Shown here piece by piece: positions 19,028-27,326 of a DNA stretch of 58,450 nt. How positions within the stretch are numbered: position 1 is the stretch's first letter; every line of letters starts with the position of its first letter. Position numbers and translations under genes: made by a program. Source of the DNA: Pedobacter sp. ok626 (GTDB lineage: Bacteria; Bacteroidota; Bacteroidia; Sphingobacteriales; Sphingobacteriaceae); contig NZ_FNEX01000028.1 of the NCBI RefSeq assembly GCF_900100435.1, positions 1 to 58,450 of the forward strand, in the 5' to 3' direction. The notes below the pieces were generated by a model. It searched no databases. It was not told where the DNA came from and worked only from the letters and a program-made list of their open reading frames with translations.

Positions 19028-19498
19028 CTAGTTTGCCAGAGACACCTTTATTCCGGCGTCGCTTATTTCTTTAAGGGGATTATCACGCATATTTTGCTCC
19101 AATTCCAGTTCGTATTTTCCCGGGGCTGGGAATTTAAATTGGGTTAGCAATGGAAAAGAATAGGTGTATAGGTTTCCCGAGCCTGATCCATTCCATTGCC
19201 CATCAGGCTGCGCCAACTTAAATTCGTAACGTCTACTCCGTTTTTTTTGTCCTCCTCTTACATTCAGGAGGACAAAAATATTTGAATATCTATAATCAGC
19301 AGTATGCCTTAATTTAAAGTAAATATTATATGGCTTACTGGTGTCGGTAATATCAACCATTACCTTCACCTTGTCGGCATAACTCCAGTTACGTGAAGGC
19401 ATTGCATGATTGCTATCTTCAATAATATTGGTATCACAACCGCTAAACAACAAAGTAAAAGCGGTCGAAAACAAAAGTAAAAAGTTACGATTATTCAT
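19028..19498 (-). CDS. gldH: gliding motility lipoprotein GldH
   Basis: A 156-residue lipoprotein with lipobox LLFSGC (Cys21) and the GldH pattern: NWSYADKVKVMVDITDTSKPYNIYFKLRHTADYRYSNIFVLL early on, and a C-terminal beta sandwich with FPAPGKYELELEQNMRDNPL. In Flavobacterium johnsoniae GldH is needed for gliding and for type IX secretion-related function. Many non-gliding Bacteroidota retain it, so gliding cannot be inferred from this gene alone. It overlaps the end of ricT by 8 bases and is the last gene of holB-ricT-gldH, a common arrangement in the phylum. It converges on murF, whose stop codon abuts its own. Confidence 0.9.
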   Translation of the reverse strand: MNNRNFLLLFSTAFTLLFSGCDTNIIEDSNHAMPSRNWSYADKVKVMVDITDTSKPYNIYFKLRHTADYRYSNIFVLLNVRGGQKKRSRRYEFKLAQPDGQWNGSGSGNLYTYSFPLLTQFKFPAPGKYELELEQNMRDNPLKEISDAGIKVSLAN

Positions 19499-20957
19499 TT
19501 TTAGGCTTATCCGATGGCTTTTTTCTGCGGTTATTATTCCTATTTCGATTATTCTTTTTAGCAGCTGGCTGTCCTTCTACAGGTTGCGCAGCATTTGGCT
19601 GCCCTTCTTGTGCAACAGCAATCTTAACCTTCGGTTGCTGGGCCTTAGCTTGAACCTGTCCCGGAACATTTTCTTTCTTGCTTACATCCGGCTTATTTTT
19701 CGCCTGTTGTGGTGCTTTTTGCCCCTGTTGTGGCTGCTTCGGTGCCTGTTGCGGTTGCTTCGCTCTATCCGGTCTGTCAGAACGTTCCGCATTATTTTTA
19801 TTGCGATTCTGATTGTTGTTCCGGTTATTGTTGTTCTTGTTCCCTTTATTTCTCGGTTTATCATCCAAACGTGTTAAACTATCCTGTCCAACCACATTTT
19901 CATAATCCGGAATTTTATCTACTACGGCAGTAGTAACCAACTCCACAGCCTCTTCTTTAAGATTATTAGGTTTCTGTCCCTTTTTGTTCATCGCCATGAT
20001 TTCTTTCACACGGTCAACTTTTAAAGGAATCCAGTCTTCCATATTTGGATAACTAAACCACATTAACTTCTTAAAAATATCTGTTTTTTGATGTCTGGCG
20101 ACCCCAACTTCGGTCTGTAAACTATCTACACGATCAGGAATATCCTTAAGTGCATCTAAATAAGTATCCAGCTCGTAGTTTAAACAGCATTTCAGCTTAC
20201 CACATTGTCCAGCTAGTTTTAAGGTATTTAAAGATAAGTTCTGATACCTTGCCGCAGCAGTAGATACGGTCTTAAAGTTCGTTAACCAGGTAGAGCAACA
20301 CAATTCCCTTCCACACGATCCAATTCCGCCCAATCTACCAGCTTCCTGACGCATACCTATCTGGCGCATTTCAATCCTAATTCGGAAAGTTTCGGCCATT
20401 TTTTTAATCAATTCCCTAAAATCTACTCTACCTTCAGCAGTATAAAAGAAGGTAGCCTTAGTTTTATCCCCCTGATAATCCACGTCACTAATTTTCATAG
20501 ACAAACGCAAATCCAAAGCGAGCGTACGGGCTTTATGCATGGTTTCCCATTCCATTCCCTTTGCTACTTTCCACTTCTCTACGTCAGCTTCTGTCGCTTT
20601 CCTATAAATTTTCCGTGTTACCTGATCAATCGCAGTTTTCCTGCGCTTCATCTGCATCCTTACCAGTTCACCGGTAAGTGATACGTGACCGATATCATAG
20701 CCGCCAGTTGGTCCTTCAACCGCTACCAACTCGCCAATTTCAAGGTAAATGTTATCATTATTTACAAAGAATTCTTTCCTTGCGCCTTTAAATTTAACTT
20801 CTATTACCTGAAAAGGCTTATAATTTGAGGGCATGTCCAAATTAGACAGCCAATCGTAAACTTCCATTTTTCCGCATCCGCCAGTAAGGCACGAGCCATT
20901 ACTTTTGCAGCCTGCGGGGGCGCAACCGCCACCTGTAGAACAACTTCCACATCCCAT
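19491..20957 (-). CDS. ricT: RicT/PSP1-family protein with Cys-rich N-terminus and basic low-complexity tail
   Basis: A cytoplasmic protein of the PSP1/YaaT family. In Bacillus, YaaT (RicT) joins RicA and RicF in an Fe-S complex that promotes RNase Y action. The first 30 residues hold many cysteines (MGCGSCSTGGGC, AGCKSNGSC, GGCGK). The PSP1 core follows (residues ~50-330) with the conserved GRELCCSTWL and CGKLKCCLNYE cysteine motifs. From about residue 365 the protein is low complexity: Asn, Arg, Lys, Gln and Pro (NNNRNNNQNRNKNN), ending RNRNNNRRKKPSD; this could bind RNA. No RicA or RicF gene is in the window, so the partners or target here are unknown. It begins 2 bases after the holB stop and overlaps gldH. 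Confidence 0.85.
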   Translation of the reverse strand: MGCGSCSTGGGCAPAGCKSNGSCLTGGCGKMEVYDWLSNLDMPSNYKPFQVIEVKFKGARKEFFVNNDNIYLEIGELVAVEGPTGGYDIGHVSLTGELVRMQMKRRKTAIDQVTRKIYRKATEADVEKWKVAKGMEWETMHKARTLALDLRLSMKISDVDYQGDKTKATFFYTAEGRVDFRELIKKMAETFRIRIEMRQIGMRQEAGRLGGIGSCGRELCCSTWLTNFKTVSTAAARYQNLSLNTLKLAGQCGKLKCCLNYELDTYLDALKDIPDRVDSLQTEVGVARHQKTDIFKKLMWFSYPNMEDWIPLKVDRVKEIMAMNKKGQKPNNLKEEAVELVTTAVVDKIPDYENVVGQDSLTRLDDKPRNKGNKNNNNRNNNQNRNKNNAERSDRPDRAKQPQQAPKQPQQGQKAPQQAKNKPDVSKKENVPGQVQAKAQQPKVKIAVAQEGQPNAAQPVEGQPAAKKNNRNRNNNRRKKPSDKPKNE

Positions 20958-20959
20958 AA

Positions 20960-22108
20960 TTAATTGTATATATGTTGAGTCCCTTTCGGGAACGTTTTAA
21001 ACTTAATTATTTTTACCAATTGTAAAGATACATCTAAAAACAGAATTTTAGGGTTTGCATTTCGTTCGATGTGATAATGCGCCTTTTCCAACTCTGAGAT
21101 AATGGCATCCGCCATGTTCAGATCTAATACATGCGTTGATAATTTTTTAGCGGTTTCTAGTGCCCTAACAGGCAATTTCACCAAATCATCAGCCCCGCTA
21201 AGCAACAAACTACACTCGCGTAAAAAGCTGATTCCATATTTTAAAAAGTTCTTTTGATTCTCTCTTCCCCAGCTTGCGGCCTGCTCTACAAAAATCGTTA
21301 AATCAAGTACCCGATTCCCATAGCCCATTCGCAACCACTCCGCAAACTTATCTGCATTATCGTTGTGTGTATTGGCCACCAACGACTTTGCCTCAATTAA
21401 ATTCCCATCTGCCAGAAAGCTATACTCTGTCGCCTGATTTTCTGATAAACCATGTCCTTCCATCAAATAATGCTCGATGGTTGCATGAGAAAGTTTGGGA
21501 ATTTTCACAATCTGTGTACGTGATAAAAGCGTAGAAAGGATTTGCTCCTGGTTATTAGCAACCAGAATAAACAACGTATTTTGAGGTGGTTCTTCGATAA
21601 TTTTAAGTAGCGAATTCCCTTCTTTATCCAAATACTCGGGTAACCACATAATCAGCACCTTTGTTTCTGCCTCAAAAGCTTTATAGCTTAATTTTTTAAT
21701 GATATCATGACACTCGGCAATGTTAATATTTGCTTGTTTGTTCTCTGCACTTAGCTTAGACCGCCAGATATCCATATCAAAATAGGCATCTGCAAGCAAC
21801 ATACCTCTCCACTCTTCCAGCACATCAACCGCTGTTTTTACATCCTTTGAAGCAAAGAATGGATAAGAAAAATGCAAATCGGGATGAATATACCGTTCGT
21901 ATTTACGACATGAGGAACAAACACCACAGCTATCATCGTCCTGCTTATCTAAACAATTGATGTATTGGGCATAAGCAATAGCTAAAGCCAAAGCCCCGCT
22001 ACCATCGCTTGATAGAAACAACTGAGCATGACTAATCCTGTTCTCGGCAACTGTTTGTATCAATTGCTGCTTTATATTCTCCTGTCCGACGATCTCTTTA
22101 AATTGCAT
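20960..22108 (-). CDS. holB: DNA polymerase III subunit delta' (clamp-loader AAA+ protein)
   Basis: Part of the clamp loader that places the beta clamp on DNA. The 382-residue protein begins FKEIVGQENIKQQLIQ and ISHAQLF, typical of delta' and gamma subunits. A zinc module has four cysteines in the pattern C-x8-C-x2-C-x2-C (Cys52, 61, 64, 67). The Walker A position reads SSDGSGALALA, without the lysine, so this subunit should not hydrolyse ATP, which is the delta' state. Later motifs include IIEEPPQNTLFILVANN and LLSRTQIVKIPKL (sensor 1 and arginine-finger zone). ATG 22108 is preferred; an in-frame TTG nine bases earlier would add MHQ. It heads holB-ricT-gldH. A near -7 box (TTATTTTG) ends 7 bases before the ATG. 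Confidence 0.92.
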   Translation of the reverse strand: MQFKEIVGQENIKQQLIQTVAENRISHAQLFLSSDGSGALALAIAYAQYINCLDKQDDDSCGVCSSCRKYERYIHPDLHFSYPFFASKDVKTAVDVLEEWRGMLLADAYFDMDIWRSKLSAENKQANINIAECHDIIKKLSYKAFEAETKVLIMWLPEYLDKEGNSLLKIIEEPPQNTLFILVANNQEQILSTLLSRTQIVKIPKLSHATIEHYLMEGHGLSENQATEYSFLADGNLIEAKSLVANTHNDNADKFAEWLRMGYGNRVLDLTIFVEQAASWGRENQKNFLKYGISFLRECSLLLSGADDLVKLPVRALETAKKLSTHVLDLNMADAIISELEKAHYHIERNANPKILFLDVSLQLVKIIKFKTFPKGTQHIYN

Positions 22109-22344
22109 TTGGTGCAAAATAACAATTTTTTAAGACTTGGATATAATACCCCTTAAGAAGTTGACATTTCAGATAGGGACAAAGCCTACACTCTGGTTGT
22201 ATTGAGAAGTCTGAGTAGTAGTTTTCTTTTGCTTTCCTATTGCTATCCTTTTGCTATTGTTTTGCTATCCTTTTGCTCAGGCAATAGAGAAGCAGGTTTA
22301 AAGCAAGATAAGAGCAATTTGATGGCAATACGAATTGACTTACT

Positions 22345-22352
22345 TATCTTTG
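22345..22352 (+). promoter_or_regulatory. -7 promoter box (TATCTTTG) of ruvX
   Basis: Exact TAnnTTTG match whose last base is only 5 bases before the ATG at 22358. A TTG at 22319-22321 lies 23 bases upstream, a fair -33 element. Transcription starting about 4-7 bases after the box would begin at or next to the start codon. Confidence 0.65.
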
Positions 22353-22357
22353 CCCAC

Positions 22358-22774
22358 ATGCCCAGAATTATTGCTTTTGATTATGGAACCAAGCGTATCG
22401 GTATAGCCGTTACTGATCCCCTGCAAATTATTGCAACCGGACTGGATACCATACATCCTAAAGATATTATAGAATATTTGAAAAAATATATGTTAACCGA
22501 ACAGATAGAGGCTTTTGTTTTGGGTGATCCGAAACAAATGGATGGCTCGCCCTCAGACTCGGCACAACATGTAAAGGGATTTTCTACAACATTAAAAAAG
22601 ACCTTTCCCGATATCCCCCAACACTGGATTGACGAGCGTTTTACGTCTAAACTTGCCCATCAGACCATCATGCAAAGCGGATTAAAAAAGCAAGATCGAC
22701 GGAATAAAGAAAGAGTAGATACCATATCAGCAACCATAATTTTGCAATATTTTATGGAAACCCAACGTTTATGA
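22358..22774 (+). CDS. ruvX: RuvX/YqgF-family pre-16S rRNA nuclease (putative Holliday junction resolvase)
   Basis: A 138-residue RNase H-fold nuclease. It is essential in many bacteria; in E. coli YqgF takes part in the maturation of the 16S rRNA 5' end, and a role as a Holliday junction resolvase is also reported. The active-site aspartate lies in IIAFDYGTKRIGIAV (Asp8), followed by the FVLGDPKQMDGS and WIDERFTS motifs and the distal VDTISATIILQYF. An upstream in-frame start at 22202 would prepend 52 residues, which carry no RuvX-like sequence and cross the promoter box, so it is rejected. The stop overlaps the following methyltransferase gene by four bases (ATGA), implying coupled translation. 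Confidence 0.92.
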   Translation: MPRIIAFDYGTKRIGIAVTDPLQIIATGLDTIHPKDIIEYLKKYMLTEQIEAFVLGDPKQMDGSPSDSAQHVKGFSTTLKKTFPDIPQHWIDERFTSKLAHQTIMQSGLKKQDRRNKERVDTISATIILQYFMETQRL

Positions 22775-23406
22775 GCTTAATTAATGACGACATGCAGCAA
22801 CTGCTGCTCAACTATTGTGAACCTGAAACTGAACTGCTACAAAGGATAGATCGGGAAACGAACCTTAAGGTTTTGTTGCCCAGAATGCTTTCCGGACACT
22901 ATCAGGGTCGTGTATTGAGCATGCTTAGCAAAATGGTGAGCCCCAGCCGAATCCTTGAGATTGGGACCTTTACCGGCTATGCAACACTCTGTCTGGCCGA
23001 AGGCTTAACAGAGAATGGACTCATTTACACACTAGACATCAACGAAGAACTGGAAGAAATGGTCCGTAGTAATTTTGCTCAATCAGCATACAATGACAAG
23101 ATAAAGTACATCCTGGGGGATGCCACTGAAACGGTCAATGCACTGAATGAAACCTTTGACCTGGTTTTTATTGATGCTGACAAAAAAAACAATGGTACGT
23201 ACTATGACCTGATTTTCGACAGGGTAAGACCTGGCGGGCTCATCATTGTGGATAATGTACTGTGGAGTGGAAAAGTATTGAACAGCAACCCAGACAAGGA
23301 CACTAAAAATATTACGAACTTTAACGATAAGGTTTTGGCAGACAATAGAGTAGAAAAACTTATTCTCCCGGTTAGAGACGGCTTGTTTGTCATCAGAAAA
23401 AAATAA
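22771..23406 (+). CDS. class I SAM-dependent O-methyltransferase (COMT-like family)
   Basis: The 211-residue cytoplasmic enzyme belongs to the methyltransferase_3 family (metal-dependent O-methyltransferases). SAM-binding motif I is EIGTFTGYATLCLAEGL, motif II is YTLDINEELEEMVRSNF, and the metal-binding VFIDADKKNNGTYYDLI follows, with LIIVDNVLWSGKVL near the end. These Asp residues and the Asn after DNVL are the expected metal ligands. The gene overlaps ruvX by 4 bases and is followed by the glucosaminidase genes after 3 bases. The substrate cannot be read from the sequence; homologues act on catechol-like compounds or on tRNA hydroxyuridines (TrmR type). The housekeeping neighbourhood makes a tRNA-modifying role possible, but that is inference. 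Confidence 0.86.
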   Translation: MSLINDDMQQLLLNYCEPETELLQRIDRETNLKVLLPRMLSGHYQGRVLSMLSKMVSPSRILEIGTFTGYATLCLAEGLTENGLIYTLDINEELEEMVRSNFAQSAYNDKIKYILGDATETVNALNETFDLVFIDADKKNNGTYYDLIFDRVRPGGLIIVDNVLWSGKVLNSNPDKDTKNITNFNDKVLADNRVEKLILPVRDGLFVIRKK

Positions 23407-23409
23407 AGT

Positions 23410-24087
23410 ATGATTAAAAAAGCACTGTACACCTCGCTATTCCTAACCTGCTTTACTTTTAGCGCCAATGCGCAAACCATCGAAGATTACATCAATAACT
23501 ATGCGGAACATGCGCAAGAGTTGATGCGGGAGTATAAAATTCCTGCAAGTGTTATTCTGGCTGTTGCCATTCATGAATCGGCCGCCGGAACTAGCAAAAT
23601 AGCCAGATACCTAAACAACCATTTTGGAATTAAGGGAGCAAACAGCAATACAGAAATCCGATCTTCATACCGCGATTATCCAACCGCAAATGAATCTTAC
23701 GATCACTTTTTGGAATTTCTGAAAAGCAGGGGCTCCTTTAGCAGTTTGTTTGACAAATATGACCAGTACGACTATAGAAACTGGGCCAGAGGGATTCAAC
23801 GTGGCGGATATGCCAGAAGTCGGACCTGGGCCTCTCAAATTATTGCCATCATTAAAAAGAACGAGCTTGTTCAGTATGACGAGCGGCCTGACGACTATAT
23901 AGAACCCGTTGCAAAACCGGCTCCATCAAGCAAACGTAAGTCTACCTCCTCAAAAATTTATACGGTTAAACGTGGCGACAACCTGCACAACATTGCAAAA
24001 GTACGCCGCACAACTCCCGCAGCAATTATGAAAAAGAACGGTTTAAAAAGCCACGCCATTAAACCCGGACAAAAACTTAAATTATAA
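23410..24087 (+). CDS. secreted glucosaminidase-domain protein with LysM
   Basis: A 225-residue exported murein hydrolase. The signal peptide ends FSANA before QTIEDYI. The glucosaminidase domain (residues ~25-160) shows IPASVILAVAIHESAAGTSKIARYLNNHFGIKGA, with the catalytic glutamate in HES, and GYARSRTWASQIIAII. A single LysM domain closes the protein (about 178-225), starting YTVKRGDNLHNIAK and binding glycan strands. It lies directly before a paralogue with the same layout that is a lipoprotein. The expected action is cleavage after GlcNAc (beta-N-acetylglucosaminidase) in the periplasm, for growth or separation. The gene ends in TAATG, sharing one base with the next start. Confidence 0.9.
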   Translation: MIKKALYTSLFLTCFTFSANAQTIEDYINNYAEHAQELMREYKIPASVILAVAIHESAAGTSKIARYLNNHFGIKGANSNTEIRSSYRDYPTANESYDHFLEFLKSRGSFSSLFDKYDQYDYRNWARGIQRGGYARSRTWASQIIAIIKKNELVQYDERPDDYIEPVAKPAPSSKRKSTSSKIYTVKRGDNLHNIAKVRRTTPAAIMKKNGLKSHAIKPGQKLKL

Positions 24088-24998
24088 TGAACAACAAAAT
24101 ACTATTAGCATTATTAGCCGTTGTATTTTTTAGCGCCTGTAAATCTAGAAAATACAGTCACAACAATAAACAAATAGAAAAAGCCGCCAACAAGGCCAAT
24201 CCTGATGCTAAATCATATACTACCCTCAATTATATTGAGTCTTTTAAAACTGTTGCCATAGAGGAAATGAACAAGAATGGCATCCCGGCAAGTATTACCC
24301 TGGCTCAGGGCATTATAGAATCTGGAAGCGGTAACAGCAGTCTGGCCAAATATGCCAACAACCATTTTGGCATTAAATGCACATCTGATTGGAAAGGGAA
24401 AGGTTATTATAAGGACGATGATAAAGTTGACGATTGTTTTAGAGTATATAAAGATGCCCGCGAATCCTATAGAGACCATTCGGAGTTTTTAAAAAGAAAG
24501 CGTTATAGTGCCTTATTTGAGCTGGATAAGAATGACTATAAAAATTGGGCTTTGGGCCTAAAACAGGCTGGTTATGCTACTAATCCTAAATATCCGGATA
24601 TGCTGATTAATGTGATTGACAGATACCAGCTTTACCAATACGATTTACCAGAATCCGAAAAAGATAAAATTAAAAGGGAGGACAAAGTATTTTCTGAAAT
24701 CAATGCCAACATACCCAATGAGAAAAAGAAATTTACACCTGTTATCAATCCTCCTTCAAAGCAGGTGATGAAAACCCCTGACACCTTAAGAATTTCTACT
24801 ACAATAGTAAAAGACACCACCAGCGCAGAAACAAATACTGCGCCCATATTTAAACCCGGGTCCTACACAGTTAAGCAAGGCGATACGCTTTATGGCATTT
24901 CCAAAAGATTTGATGTGAGCATTGATACTTTAAAATCGCTAAACAACCTGAGCGATGTCGGAATTAAAATAGGCCAAAAACTCATCTTAGTTAAATAA
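24087..24998 (+). CDS. glucosaminidase-LysM lipoprotein
   Basis: Paralogue of the gene just upstream, 303 residues. It has a lipoprotein signal with lipobox FFSAC (Cys18). The glucosaminidase domain runs over about residues 50-185, with IPASITLAQGIIESGSGNSSLAKYANNHFGIKC (catalytic Glu in IIESG) and KYPDMLINVIDRYQLYQYD. A charged linker of about 70 residues (KDKIKREDKV to TNTAPIFKPG) leads to one LysM domain (SYTVKQGDTLYGISKRFDVSIDTLKSLNNL). Compared with its neighbour it is lipid-anchored, so the pair may supply one free and one membrane-bound hydrolase, acting near different murein layers. It starts on the last base of the previous gene, so the two are translationally coupled. Confidence 0.92.
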   Translation: MNNKILLALLAVVFFSACKSRKYSHNNKQIEKAANKANPDAKSYTTLNYIESFKTVAIEEMNKNGIPASITLAQGIIESGSGNSSLAKYANNHFGIKCTSDWKGKGYYKDDDKVDDCFRVYKDARESYRDHSEFLKRKRYSALFELDKNDYKNWALGLKQAGYATNPKYPDMLINVIDRYQLYQYDLPESEKDKIKREDKVFSEINANIPNEKKKFTPVINPPSKQVMKTPDTLRISTTIVKDTTSAETNTAPIFKPGSYTVKQGDTLYGISKRFDVSIDTLKSLNNLSDVGIKIGQKLILVK

Positions 24999-25032
24999 TG
25001 TTAATGATTATTTAACCGCTATCATTATCTTG

Positions 25033-25040
25033 TATTTTTG
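25033..25040 (+). promoter_or_regulatory. -7 promoter box (TATTTTTG) of the gene at 25047
   Basis: Exact TAnnTTTG match ending 6 bases before ATG 25047, within the 48-base gap after the glucosaminidase gene. It suggests a separate transcript with almost no leader. Confidence 0.55.
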
Positions 25041-25046
25041 TATTAA

Positions 25047-25799
25047 ATGAAGTTTTATAGCCTGGTGCTCCTTTTTTACTGTTTAACATTTAAAGCTTTT
25101 GCCCAACAAACGTCGGTGCAAGGCTTTGTGATAGATAAGGATTCCAAACTTAGGCTAGCAAAAGTGTACATCTACAATTCGGCCAATGACGAGGGCATTT
25201 ACAATACGCCTAAAGGAGAATTTACCATTAAAGCTAAACCAGGCGATACACTATTCGCTGTTTTACAAGGATATGCTTTAGATACTGTTGTCATAAACAA
25301 TCAAAAGGCCTTTTATTTTCAATTGAAACCTTTAGGTATTTCACTTCGCGAAGTCTCCATTGTAGGCAATAAATACACGCCAAAGGAACTTCATGAAAAA
25401 TCCTTAAAAGAATACAAATACGCGTTGGACAAGGGAAAGGCAAAAGACCTGCTTAATCTAGGCCTGGGGGGTGCCGGATTGGGTATAGATGCCATTTATA
25501 ACCTACTTAGCCGTCAGGGTAAGAATGCCCGGCATTTGCAAAAAATACTGGAAAGAGACTACCGGGAAGCTATTGTTGATTATCGGTTTAAACCAGATTA
25601 CGTAAAGCGCGTTTTACAAATTGGTGATTACGAAGCAGAAGATTTTATGTTGCAATACCGTCCGTCCTACGATTTTGTTTTAACTGCTTCGGATTATGCT
25701 TTTGTGGTTTACCTAAAAAACAACTACACGAATTATAAACGTAATCCTGCGGCATTCCGACTACCCACCTTGCCCAAAATAAATATTGAAACATTTTGA
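25047..25799 (+). CDS. secreted carboxypeptidase-regulatory-like domain protein, function unknown
   Basis: A 250-residue exported protein. The signal peptide runs to KAFAQ, and the mature N-terminus is a carboxypeptidase-regulatory-like beta domain (residues ~24-100): SVQGFVIDKDSKLRLAKVYIYNS, GIYNTPKGEFTIKAKPGDTLFAVLQGYALDTVVI. This is followed by LREVSIVGNKYTPKELHEKSLKEYKYALDKGKAKDLL, a helical part and a C-terminal region with YREAIVDYRFKPDYVKRVLQI. It lacks plug and barrel, so it is not a transporter. A similar head is found in the protein at 45604-46245. Its stop is fused to the TTG start of the following HExxH protein (TTGA overlap), so the two may work together; the joint function is unknown. 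Confidence 0.78.
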   Translation: MKFYSLVLLFYCLTFKAFAQQTSVQGFVIDKDSKLRLAKVYIYNSANDEGIYNTPKGEFTIKAKPGDTLFAVLQGYALDTVVINNQKAFYFQLKPLGISLREVSIVGNKYTPKELHEKSLKEYKYALDKGKAKDLLNLGLGGAGLGIDAIYNLLSRQGKNARHLQKILERDYREAIVDYRFKPDYVKRVLQIGDYEAEDFMLQYRPSYDFVLTASDYAFVVYLKNNYTNYKRNPAAFRLPTLPKINIETF

Positions 25800-26119
25800 A
25801 ACCGTTCTTCCTAGTTGTCGCAAAAATACCTGCTGATGCCATGGCGATCTTCCCTTTTATTCTTTTAAAGCACAAAAGACAAAAAAACGATTCCGTGCTG
25901 GTGAACCATGAGCGGATACACTTGCGACAACAATTGGAACTCCTCGTCTTCCCTTTTTACTTATTATATCTATTGAACTATCTGATTTTGCTCCTCAAGT
26001 ACAAAAACCATTATCAAGCCTATTTCAATATCGTTTTTGAAAAAGAAGCTTATGCGTCCCAAAATGACCTGAATTATTTGAAGCGGAGAAAGTTTTTCTC
26101 CTGGCTTAGATATCTCTAA
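25796..26119 (+). CDS. small membrane-associated protein with an HExxH motif, unknown family
   Basis: 107 residues; not recognised by name, though similar short proteins occur in other Bacteroidota as hypotheticals. A zinc-peptidase-like HExxH motif is visible (HERIH at about 38-42, NHERIHLRQQLELLVF), followed by a hydrophobic stretch (FPFYLLYLLNYLILLLKY) and an acidic EKEAYAS at about residue 82, which could supply a third ligand as in gluzincins. It is far shorter than normal M48/M56 peptidases. The start is TTG overlapping the stop of the upstream gene (TTGA); the next in-frame ATG (25841) would keep HERIH. Whether it is catalytically active or merely a fold remnant is unresolved. It ends before a DUF3078 gene. 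Confidence 0.65.
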   Translation: MKPFFLVVAKIPADAMAIFPFILLKHKRQKNDSVLVNHERIHLRQQLELLVFPFYLLYLLNYLILLLKYKNHYQAYFNIVFEKEAYASQNDLNYLKRRKFFSWLRYL

Positions 26120-26202
26120 AAGACGCACATTTCTAGTGGACTTATCCAATTAGTTTACTATTAAACTTTTAATCCGTCACTTTTTTGTTTTTCTTTGTAA
26201 CA

Positions 26203-27243
26203 ATGAAGATTTTTTATGCCTCCCTACTTCTTGTTTTTAGCGGTATTACAAAGCTGTATGCTCAGGAGATCGACACCATCCCAATTAACACCAAGGGGCT
26301 TGATATTAAATTAAAGCGCAGTCCACTGCCGTCAAGAACTGGTACAATCCCTTTTAAACCTGTGGAGTTAAGCCCTATGGTGGTAGATGCCCGGGTAAAT
26401 TACTGGAAAACCAAAACCTCTGTCGGCATTAACGTAAACCAAGCCACATTTTCCGACAACTGGAAAGGTGGAGGTGTAAACTCCCTTGCCGTGGGCGGGA
26501 TTGTAAATTATAAAGCGGAATACAGCAAGGAAAATTACAGTTACGTAAGCGAGGTAATTTTAGAGTACGGTAAGGTTAAAAATAAAGATCAGTTGCAAAA
26601 GAAAACCCGAGATCGGATTTTCTGGGATAATAAAGCCGCATTGCAATTGTCCAAAAACTGGTACTTCTTCGGTTCGATCAACTTTGAGTCTCAGTTTGAT
26701 TCAGGTTTTTCTTATAAAAGAAATGCCACTACAGGTGACGAAGAGGCAACACTTATTTCAAAGTTCATGACACCCGGTTACCTGACGGAATCCTTCGGTT
26801 TTGAGTACAAGCCAAATAAGTACTTTTCTACCAGAATTGGTACGGGTAGTGCGCGACAAACTTTTGTATTAGATCAATCAATATATATTACAAAAGACCC
26901 TACTGACCCCAATAATCAAGAAAAGTGGACAATAGCCCCGATTAAATATGGTGTTGATTACGGCAAGAAATTTAAAAATGAACTGGCCTTCCAGATCGTA
27001 AGTAATTTCGAAAAAGAAGTAATTACCAATACAGTGCTTAAAGCAAGGTATCAGATGTTTATTCCTTACGACAGGGCTCTAAATCAAATTGATCACCGTT
27101 TGGATGCTTCCATAACCTCCAAATTAAACCGGCTGATGAACGTTTCATTAACCTGCGTGGGTTTATTTGATAAAGACAACGATAAGAATGTACAATGGAG
27201 CCAGGCACTCTCACTTGGTGTATCATTCTACTTCCCTCGTTAA
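26203..27243 (+). CDS. DUF3078 outer-membrane-like protein
   Basis: A 346-residue protein of unknown function. It has a signal peptide (MKIFYASLLLVFSGITKLYA, cleaved before QEIDT), then a proline-rich spacer, then the DUF3078 pattern: WKTKTSVGINVNQATFSDNWKGGGVNS, followed by alternating strands with LEYGKVKNKDQLQKKTRDRIFWDNKAALQL and WYFFGSINFESQFDSGF and ending LGVSFYFPR. The C-terminal aromatic-rich strand pattern and the strand repetition suggest a small outer-membrane barrel, possibly a structural or transport porin. An upstream in-frame start would add MFFFVT and cross the likely promoter, so ATG 26203 is preferred. The gene stands between the HExxH protein and ffh and is transcribed in the same direction. 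No ligand is known. Confidence 0.8.
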   Translation: MKIFYASLLLVFSGITKLYAQEIDTIPINTKGLDIKLKRSPLPSRTGTIPFKPVELSPMVVDARVNYWKTKTSVGINVNQATFSDNWKGGGVNSLAVGGIVNYKAEYSKENYSYVSEVILEYGKVKNKDQLQKKTRDRIFWDNKAALQLSKNWYFFGSINFESQFDSGFSYKRNATTGDEEATLISKFMTPGYLTESFGFEYKPNKYFSTRIGTGSARQTFVLDQSIYITKDPTDPNNQEKWTIAPIKYGVDYGKKFKNELAFQIVSNFEKEVITNTVLKARYQMFIPYDRALNQIDHRLDASITSKLNRLMNVSLTCVGLFDKDNDKNVQWSQALSLGVSFYFPR

Positions 27244-27282
27244 TACTTTTTAATTAATCTCAACTGTTTCCTTCAAAATTAA

Positions 27283-27290
27283 TACCTTTG
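27283..27290 (+). promoter_or_regulatory. -7 promoter box (TACCTTTG) of ffh
   Basis: Exact TAnnTTTG match located 36 bases before the ffh ATG, in the 83-base gap after the DUF3078 gene. It would give a leader of about 30 bases. Confidence 0.5.
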
Positions 27291-27326
27291 AGGCTACAAA
27301 AAATTGAACACTAAGCATTAAAGACA

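Noticed and set aside
19410..19877. Plus-strand open frame opposite ricT and gldH
   Set aside because: It is the antisense of the low-complexity tail of ricT and part of gldH; its composition (Leu, Arg, Ile, Val runs) mirrors that tail and there is no matching family.
22202..22357. 52-residue N-terminal extension of RuvX
   Set aside because: The extension is unlike RuvX proteins and the promoter box at 22345-22352 lies within it; the family starts with MPRIIAFDYG.
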